From a bacterium (GTDB taxonomy: Bacteria > Patescibacteriota > Minisyncoccia > Phycocordibacterales > GCA-002787175), in contig JAUYKQ010000004.1 of assembly GCA_030699905.1 (NCBI GenBank), positions 1 to 36,352 on the forward strand: 36,352 nt of DNA, in the 5' to 3' direction. Positions within the stretch are counted from its first letter, which is position 1. Each line of letters starts with the position of its first letter. The notes under the pieces are model-generated. The model was not told the origin of the DNA and ran no database searches. It saw only the letters and a program-made list of their open reading frames with translations. The position numbers and the translations under genes were made by a program. Of the stretch, positions 31,054-36,352 are shown piece by piece.

Positions 31054-31602
31054 ATGATGGTATTCTCTTTTATCTTGATGCTCGTCGGTATTATCGGGAC
31101 GTATACATGTTTAGTGCGCTTAGTTTGCCACTCGGATGAACCGAGTAGAAAAGAGGAGATAGCATTTCGCTCAATACTTAGTTTGGGGGCAATTATTGTC
31201 GCGTTCGTTATTACGTGTTTGTTATATGCGATCAAAAGTAGTACTGACGATAGGGGTTATCTTGCATATCCAACGGAGGCCGATATGAAGAACGGGCAGG
31301 TGTTCGCAATTCTCGCCACTTTTCACAGGGCGGAGGAAGGCGGGCCCAAGAAAATCGGACTCTTGCAAAAGGTTTCTGTTAGACCGGACATGAGCAGGCA
31401 GACATTTTCGTACAAAATTCTCAACAACGAATCGGCGAGATACTATCAGCTTGAGTGGCAGAAGTACGACGGTGTAACCAACCTCATTGCCATCAAAAAA
31501 GATGGCTTGGTCGCCCTTGTACCATACCCCCTAAAGTCCAAGCTTGAGCCGGGAGAAGTTTCGCCGAAGTCATGGAAAGAGGAAGATGTGGATAAAGAGT
31601 AA
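31054..31602 (+). CDS. hypothetical two-pass membrane protein
   Basis: 182 residues. Two membrane segments: about 2-23 (VFSFILMLVGIIGTYTCLV) and about 40-63 (ILSLGAIIVAFVITCLLYA), with a short charged loop between them (RKEEIAFR), followed by a soluble C-terminal domain of about 115 residues with beta-strand-like pattern. The start is supported by AAGAAAGGA 9 bases upstream and a TTGACT-17-TACATT promoter. Ends before a terminator, so it is a single-gene unit. No family recognised; Cys residues are few. Confidence 0.75.
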   Translation: MMVFSFILMLVGIIGTYTCLVRLVCHSDEPSRKEEIAFRSILSLGAIIVAFVITCLLYAIKSSTDDRGYLAYPTEADMKNGQVFAILATFHRAEEGGPKKIGLLQKVSVRPDMSRQTFSYKILNNESARYYQLEWQKYDGVTNLIAIKKDGLVALVPYPLKSKLEPGEVSPKSWKEEDVDKE

Positions 31603-31645
31603 GTTGTCCACCACCTCGCCCAAAGGCAGTATTTAAGAAAATCAC

Positions 31646-31682
31646 ATCGGCCTGTTGAGTCCTCTCAACAGGCCGATTTTTT
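31646..31682 (+). terminator. terminator after the two-pass membrane protein
   Basis: ATCGGCCTGTTGA / TCAACAGGCCGAT with a GTCCTC loop, followed by TTTTTT. Confidence 0.9.
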
Positions 31683-31719
31683 AGCGGAAGGATTTTCTTT
31701 TTGTGTTTTTTGTATATCT

Positions 31720-31764
31720 GACACCTCTGTTATGCTATAGCATAAATAGCATAACAGAGGTGTC
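31720..31764. repeat. 18-bp perfect palindrome in intergenic region
   Basis: GACACCTCTGTTATGCTA (31720-31737) and its exact complement at 31747-31764, loop TAGCATAAA, which itself can re-pair (TATGCTATAGCATA, 31731-31744). Not followed by a T run, so not a standard terminator. It lies about 75 bases before the next promoter and may be an operator, an RNA structure or a remnant of an element. In the 320 bases 31603-31921 nothing codes. Confidence 0.7.
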
Positions 31765-31837
31765 TAAACAACCACAACCGTCAAACTTATTACAGCTAAA
31801 CTACCACCGCAATGTGTGTGCACATTACCAAAATTCC

Positions 31838-31866
31838 TTGACATGAGAGGCAGAGTATGCTACTAT
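31838..31866 (+). promoter_or_regulatory. promoter of gene 31922
   Basis: TTGACA (31838-31843), 17 bases, TACTAT (31861-31866). ATG at 31922 is preceded by AAAGG at about 31909-31913. Confidence 0.7.
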
Positions 31867-31921
31867 ATTTTTGGAATTCTGGCTCTTTGTCAGAACAAAA
31901 AAACAACCAAAGGCGAAAAAA

Positions 31922-33154
31922 ATGAAAAAAATGATTGTCCTTATCGGACTTGCGTTGGTAGGCGTCATGACTGACACCGCATCAGCGCAGATGGAAGTGA
32001 CTAACCCAAGTGGTGGCATCTATCGTCCTGGAGGCCTTATGAGAATTGAGTGGAAGGCGTATGGCCTCAGAAGAGAAAACAACAGTGTCGGTTTAAACAT
32101 TTACCGCAAATCAGACCTGCCCGGAAAGCGTTTGCTGTCTTTAACAACAGCGAATTTGTTCTACTCCGATGGTGAAGTTTCAAACTCCGGAGAATACGTA
32201 TGGCATATTCCGGCAGACGCGCCACTCGGTTCAGATTACGTCGTTTATTTGGCAACTGGTAGCAGTTGGACAATAAGCGAAACATTTGAAATCGCAGCTC
32301 CGGCTGTTGCTGTCACAACAGCAACGGGTATGCCTGAAATTGTCATTCCCGCCGCTGAAACCGAGATTGCTCGGTTCAACATAGAAACTCGGCCGGTTCT
32401 CGGCCAGCTTCAGTACGAATCTTGGCAAATGAACTTTGAGGTCTCTCCCGGGTTTGAAGTTGAAAATCTGGGAACAATGAAGATTGTTGACACCGAATCA
32501 GGGAAGTTGGTGTCGCATTGGAAAATCAATCATCTGATCGCCAAGGGTGACCGGCAAAAGGGAGTCGCAATTTTTGACGCCCTACATCCGCTTAAAGTAC
32601 ATCCCGACAACTTCATGCTCAAGGAGCCGAGCGGTTCTTTGTCTGTGGTTGCCGACACGACAGAATTAGGCGGGGCCGTAATAACGGTGACCTCTGTCCA
32701 GTTGGTAGTCAGTTACCCCTTCCAAAACTTTGCGGTTGATAGCTACACTTCGGATGTTACTACCGAAGTTAAAGTAGAAGCCAAACTGCCTCAACCGGAA
32801 GAACCGATTGAGCCGAAGGACGAGAACTGCGACTGTTCGGCTGAAAAAGCTGAATTTGTTGTGGTTAATATGCCTTACGATGGCCAGAAACAGCTCGCCT
32901 ACCTGCCTGAAAAGGAAGCGGGAGGAACGATGTGGTGTGTGGTATTCATGGAAAACCCCGCGCCGGCCGGTTTTGATCGGCTGGTGTGGGACACGCCGAA
33001 TTACAAGGTCCACTATGATACTCAAAGCATTCATTTAAACGCGGACGGCACAGTAGCCGCCTTTCGCCTACCGGAGGAGTTTACCACCGAAGAACCGAAC
33101 TCTCTTTTTCTTTTGTCGGCAGAGATAAGGTTCTTCCAAATCATCGCTTTGTAG
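31922..33154 (+). CDS. secreted or surface protein with Kre9-like domain
   Basis: 410 residues from the ATG at 31922. The start MKKMIVLIGLALVGVMTDTA with an A-x-A-like end (ASAQ, about 20-23) is a Sec signal peptide. The first domain (about 24-130) begins MEVTNPSGGIYRPGGLMRIE and has the W.IP.D...G.DYVVYL ending of the Kre9/KNH-like repeats also found in the 33348-36143 protein. A second, larger beta-rich domain follows, then an acidic Pro-rich linker with CDC (about 295) and a C-terminal domain. An earlier in-frame TTG at 31871 is upstream of the signal peptide and unlikely. Confidence 0.8.
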   Translation: MKKMIVLIGLALVGVMTDTASAQMEVTNPSGGIYRPGGLMRIEWKAYGLRRENNSVGLNIYRKSDLPGKRLLSLTTANLFYSDGEVSNSGEYVWHIPADAPLGSDYVVYLATGSSWTISETFEIAAPAVAVTTATGMPEIVIPAAETEIARFNIETRPVLGQLQYESWQMNFEVSPGFEVENLGTMKIVDTESGKLVSHWKINHLIAKGDRQKGVAIFDALHPLKVHPDNFMLKEPSGSLSVVADTTELGGAVITVTSVQLVVSYPFQNFAVDSYTSDVTTEVKVEAKLPQPEEPIEPKDENCDCSAEKAEFVVVNMPYDGQKQLAYLPEKEAGGTMWCVVFMENPAPAGFDRLVWDTPNYKVHYDTQSIHLNADGTVAAFRLPEEFTTEEPNSLFLLSAEIRFFQIIAL

Positions 33155-33174
33155 CCATTTTAGCTCTTTGCGCA

Positions 33175-33214
33175 AACCGCTTGACTGTTCAGCTGAACAG
33201 TCAAGCGGTTTTTT
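33175..33214 (+). terminator. terminator after the Kre9-like protein gene
   Basis: AACCGCTTGACTGTTCAG with its exact complement, CTGAACAGTCAAGCGGTT, followed by TTTT; a perfect 36-base palindrome. Confidence 0.9.
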
Positions 33215-33253
33215 AATGTTAGAACCCCAAGCGTAGCTCGGGTGTTATAACAT

Positions 33254-33286
33254 AAAAAACGGCTAAATATTTATTAGCCGTTTTTT
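33254..33286. terminator. bidirectional terminator (facing the large surface gene)
   Basis: AAAAAACGGCTAA and TTAGCCGTTTTTT around AATATT.. ; T runs on both strands. A smaller hairpin GTTAGAACCCC/GGGTGTTATAAC lies just before (33219-33251). Confidence 0.8.
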
Positions 33287-33347
33287 AAACTCTGCACATA
33301 GGTTATTTACTTTCTGGTTTCAACTATTCCCTGCGCCTACGGAAACC

Positions 33348-36143
33348 TTACAGTCCCAAGAGCCGCCTTATGCTTTCCAGTATGGAAGCTTTCTGGCTTT
33401 CAGATAAGCTATCAAACGTAGTGGCGCAGACCGGGAAAGTTGTTCGCGTTCCCGCAAGGTAGCCGCTGATATGACTTATATCAAGCGTAGATACCACTCC
33501 GTTGGCGCTCACGTCGGCCAATTTGATTTGAGCGTCAGTCATTTTGGAAATGCCGAGTACGTGGTTTCGAATCACATCTTCGTCTTTCTCCGTAATCCAC
33601 CCGTCTCCGTCAACATCGCCGTATGAGCCGCAGACGAGGTTGGAGTCGGGATTCGGGGCGGGATTGACTGTTACAGTGACACTTTTAGTGTCAGAGCCGC
33701 CCGCTCCGGTGCAGGTTACGGTGAAGGTTGCGGTGGAGGCAAGACCGATGGTCTGGCTTCCCGAAGTCAAAACATTGGTTTGAGACCACGCTCCGCTCTT
33801 GGTGCAGGAAGTGACGTTGTTTGCCGACCAAGAGAGATTGACACTTTCGCCGACAGTAATGGTAGAGGGCGTAGCGGTGAGTGTTACGCTGGGAGCGGTA
33901 GTCGCCGCGGTGATGGTGAAAGAAGCTGATTCAGCAATAGCACACACATTAAGACACTCACCCTGATTACCGAGCTGAACTACTTCCAGTGTGTATGTTC
34001 CCGTAGGAACTGTGGAAGGAATAGCGAATTGTTTTGATTCAACGCCAGCCGGCCCTCCTACTATTGTTCCAAGCGTATACACAACAGGAGAAACTATAGC
34101 CGGTTTTAGCAGGTTTATTTTGTATTTCTCACCAGAACTGGTATGCGAAAAGTTGACAGTGATATTACCGCCCACAGCAAAAGTTTCTCCTCCATTCGGA
34201 GATGCGATGGTTATCGTAGGCGTATCACCATACACATTCACCCGGAAACTTCCGCATCGTGACCCTGTTTCAAACGATACTCCAGAAGGACACACATAAA
34301 TTGTATAATCCCCACCCGGTACTCCGTTTGGCAGATTCCACTCTTCAGAAGCAAAGCCCACAGCCCATGAAAACGTACCATGATTGGGATAATTTTTTGC
34401 GAATGTCCATTTATGAGTTCCTTCTCCAACGAGATATATATCGACTGTAGAAACCGAACCACTGGTTAACCAACGCCACTCCCCTAATGTGTTTCTCTTC
34501 CAAGATATCGGGGTATTCGGCGAAAGAACGATGATGGAGGGTTGGGAATTGGCTAATGCTTTTAGAATAGTTATATCGTAGTTTTCGGTAACAAGCCCAT
34601 TTTGCTTATCCATACACTTTACAAAGTAGGTTGTGTCTCGATGCCCCTCTGTGATAACACCGACACTTGTCCGGTGTTCTTTCTCTCCGGAATTAGACAA
34701 GGGGGTCATTGAAGAGAAAAGAGTGTTAGCGTTTGCGGAATAGCGACACAAAGCCGGAGAACTCGTTTCTAAATACAGCGATGCCTCTTCACCGACAGAG
34801 AATTCCCGCAGTTGTTGAGCATTTAAAATGGAAGGAGCTGACGCACCGATAATCTTAACCATCTGAAGTGATTCACCCGCCTTTCCAAAATTTACTGAAT
34901 TCCCCGAAGTCATTCCGACTGCTGTTCCGTCTACAACAGGTGTAAATTCAATGCCTGAATAACCTGTTTTTGTATCTACATACACATGAATGGTTTTGCT
35001 CTGGCCAGCAGAAATGACGAGATTTGATATTGAGAATGAATTGACTGTTGAGGGAACCGCCCTTGCAGTGGCGACTGGCTCTCCAGTAGAATGTTCTCTT
35101 AAGCGCAGGTTTGTGATGGCAGAAGCTCCTGTTAGAGGCAAGGTTATTCTTATAGTATTCACCCTTATATCTTCAGAAGGACCAGCCGTCAGAACAAAAG
35201 AACCTATTATTGTCCCGGCAGTTCCGTCGGCGATAGTTTGATTCCCAAGATTTACATTCTTTGTGAGGGTGATGGAGGACTGAGTGGAACTGACCGCAGT
35301 GATGGTGAAGAATGAATTACTGGAATCGGTTGCACCCGTATTTTGTGATGATACAACTGCTTTATACTGCCCTGGTGACATAGATGAAGAGATAGTCATT
35401 CCCCAGCTACGATTACTAGACGAGACACCAGTTTCAAGTACAGAACCTCCTACTGAATTAATTATGGATACTTTGAAAGAGTCACTGGCGACAATATTAG
35501 ATGCAGACCATGAAATGACTATATCATTTCCAACTTTGTATGTCTCTCCCCCATTCGGCGAAAGGACGGTGATGAAGGGTTGGGTTGTCTGCCCACATCT
35601 GTACAGTTGATTAATTTTGACTCTGGTTTTCGGTCCAAGAGAACCGTATCCCGTGGTTTCAGGATCTCCTTGGGAAATGACATTGTTTGCCACCTGAAAA
35701 CGCTTCACGGCTTCTTCCGTGGCCGGACCGTAATAACCGGTTATTTCAGGGTATGAATAGTAACCTTTTTCTTTGAGAAACCTTTGAAGACGCGATACAT
35801 CCCCACCGGATTCGCCGTCTGTTTTGCCTGTGTAAAGCCAACGTTCAAAGCCGTAACACGACGCTACAGTGCCAGTTGAAAGTAAAGATTTGTCAGAACT
35901 ACTATCTACCCCGCTTTTTACAGTGGCACCTTCACTTGAAGAAGACGTAGGATAAGTAAGCGGACGTCCGTTTAGAGAATCATCCACGTTTTGTATGACT
36001 TGCGAATCAGCGCCGAAAGACGAGAGTAGGTTTAAGATTGACTGGATTTGAACGGATGTCAAAGCGGCTTGCGCCTGACTTGCGCCTGTCAAAAGTATCG
36101 CTGCCGCCATCATACCCGCCATAGCTAATTTTGTCTTCTTCAT
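33348..36143 (-). CDS. large secreted surface protein: PG-binding, Kre9-like, Ig-like and dockerin domains
   Basis: 931 residues. Sec signal peptide (1-27, ends QAQA). A peptidoglycan-binding type 1 domain (about 110-180: RLQRFLKEKGYYSYPEITGY, YGPATEEAVKRFQ). Kre9-like repeats begin ITVLSPNGGETY (about 192) and ITIASPNGGETF (about 648). A beta domain lies between them. An Ig-like domain has TPSTITVGESVNLSW (about 757-771). The end has a dockerin-like pair, GDVDGDGWITEKDEDVI and ADVSANGVVSTLDISHI (calcium loops, about 845-885). Likely anchored to the wall; cohesin partner not seen. TTGACC-17-TTAATA promoter upstream. Confidence 0.88.
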   Translation of the reverse strand: MKKTKLAMAGMMAAAILLTGASQAQAALTSVQIQSILNLLSSFGADSQVIQNVDDSLNGRPLTYPTSSSSEGATVKSGVDSSSDKSLLSTGTVASCYGFERWLYTGKTDGESGGDVSRLQRFLKEKGYYSYPEITGYYGPATEEAVKRFQVANNVISQGDPETTGYGSLGPKTRVKINQLYRCGQTTQPFITVLSPNGGETYKVGNDIVISWSASNIVASDSFKVSIINSVGGSVLETGVSSSNRSWGMTISSSMSPGQYKAVVSSQNTGATDSSNSFFTITAVSSTQSSITLTKNVNLGNQTIADGTAGTIIGSFVLTAGPSEDIRVNTIRITLPLTGASAITNLRLREHSTGEPVATARAVPSTVNSFSISNLVISAGQSKTIHVYVDTKTGYSGIEFTPVVDGTAVGMTSGNSVNFGKAGESLQMVKIIGASAPSILNAQQLREFSVGEEASLYLETSSPALCRYSANANTLFSSMTPLSNSGEKEHRTSVGVITEGHRDTTYFVKCMDKQNGLVTENYDITILKALANSQPSIIVLSPNTPISWKRNTLGEWRWLTSGSVSTVDIYLVGEGTHKWTFAKNYPNHGTFSWAVGFASEEWNLPNGVPGGDYTIYVCPSGVSFETGSRCGSFRVNVYGDTPTITIASPNGGETFAVGGNITVNFSHTSSGEKYKINLLKPAIVSPVVYTLGTIVGGPAGVESKQFAIPSTVPTGTYTLEVVQLGNQGECLNVCAIAESASFTITAATTAPSVTLTATPSTITVGESVNLSWSANNVTSCTKSGAWSQTNVLTSGSQTIGLASTATFTVTCTGAGGSDTKSVTVTVNPAPNPDSNLVCGSYGDVDGDGWITEKDEDVIRNHVLGISKMTDAQIKLADVSANGVVSTLDISHISGYLAGTRTTFPVCATTFDSLSESQKASILESIRRLLGL

Positions 36144-36160
36144 AATTTAATTTTCCAATT

Positions 36161-36189
36161 TATTAACTTATAAACCGTCGTTTGGTCAA
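36161..36189 (-). promoter_or_regulatory. promoter of the large surface protein
   Basis: TTGACC (minus, 36189-36184), 17 bases, TTAATA (36166-36161). Confidence 0.5.
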
Positions 36190-36211
36190 TCTGCCGCGTT
36201 ACCCAATGGTT

Positions 36212-36352
36212 ACTTTGAATTACGAAACTCCAAATCCGCGTCTTTCTTTTCAATTTCGGCTACGTCTTTGCAAAAATTATTCAACAGATACTCTGTATAT
36301 GCCTCATAATTTTTGCTTCGCCTCGCTCGAAATTGAAAAGAAATCCATCGGA
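36212..36352. mobile_element. 163-bp inverted-repeat element, copy 2 (cut by window end)
   Basis: ACTTTGAATTACGAAACTC, then the core with GCAAAAATTATTCAACAG and the mirrored ATAATTTTTGC; nearly identical to 14208-14370 but inverted. The far terminal repeat lies outside the window. Confidence 0.75.

Overview
The window looks like a chromosomal segment of a Candidate Phyla Radiation (Patescibacteria, probably Parcubacteria-type) bacterium. The evidence is the gene content and compact style: a tuf/S10/spc-type ribosomal gene run with no rpmD (L30), adk and pyrH embedded next to secY and map, a PG-binding/dockerin surface protein of the kind common in Parcubacteria, few Shine-Dalgarno sites before housekeeping genes, and standard use of UGA as stop. 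No rRNA gene is present to fix the taxonomy, so this is inference.

Layout. 1-138 is the 3' end of a tmRNA gene (ssrA), followed by a dense set of palindromes and a small GIY-YIG nuclease. 949-1722 is a self-contained unit with a consensus promoter, three tiny genes (helix plus membrane anchor, C2HC zinc-finger-like, unknown) and a terminator. A second promoter and a paralogue of the first tiny protein follow at 1912-2179. After a membrane protein on the minus strand, the plus-strand infC-rpmI-rplT operon (2971-4174) carries leader and spacer structures. On the minus strand lie a beta-CASP nuclease with a membrane protein (4284-6127), an MNT/HEPN pair coupled to ndk (6659-7967), a three-gene cassette with a VirD4/HerA-like ATPase (8104-14158), and map-pyrH-adk-nudix-secY joined to the ribosomal run rplO to rplC, then rpsJ-tuf (14448-30481). 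Between the ndk region and the beta-CASP region is a free-standing structured RNA candidate (6267-6422). The right end (31054-36143) holds accessory envelope or secreted proteins, two of which share Kre9-like repeats.

How the genes work together. The core is translation (r-proteins, EF-Tu, IF3, tmRNA), protein export (SecY, methionine aminopeptidase) and nucleotide metabolism (Adk, PyrH, Ndk, Nudix). The accessory parts concern the cell surface, DNA or protein translocation, and a toxin-antitoxin-like pair.

The most unusual signal is in the spacers. Nearly every junction of the ribosomal run contains a long palindrome whose arms are built of short degenerate repeats. There are three sequence families, always oriented with the genes, and one (tuf-rpsJ) has a 41-bp left arm repeated three times. 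Two further families of dispersed palindromic repeats (one a 163-bp element with terminal inverted repeats and a possible 5-bp target duplication) lie in inverted orientation across the window. A second pattern is that accessory genes have TTGACA-17-TANNNT promoters and good Shine-Dalgarno sites, while housekeeping genes mostly lack both.
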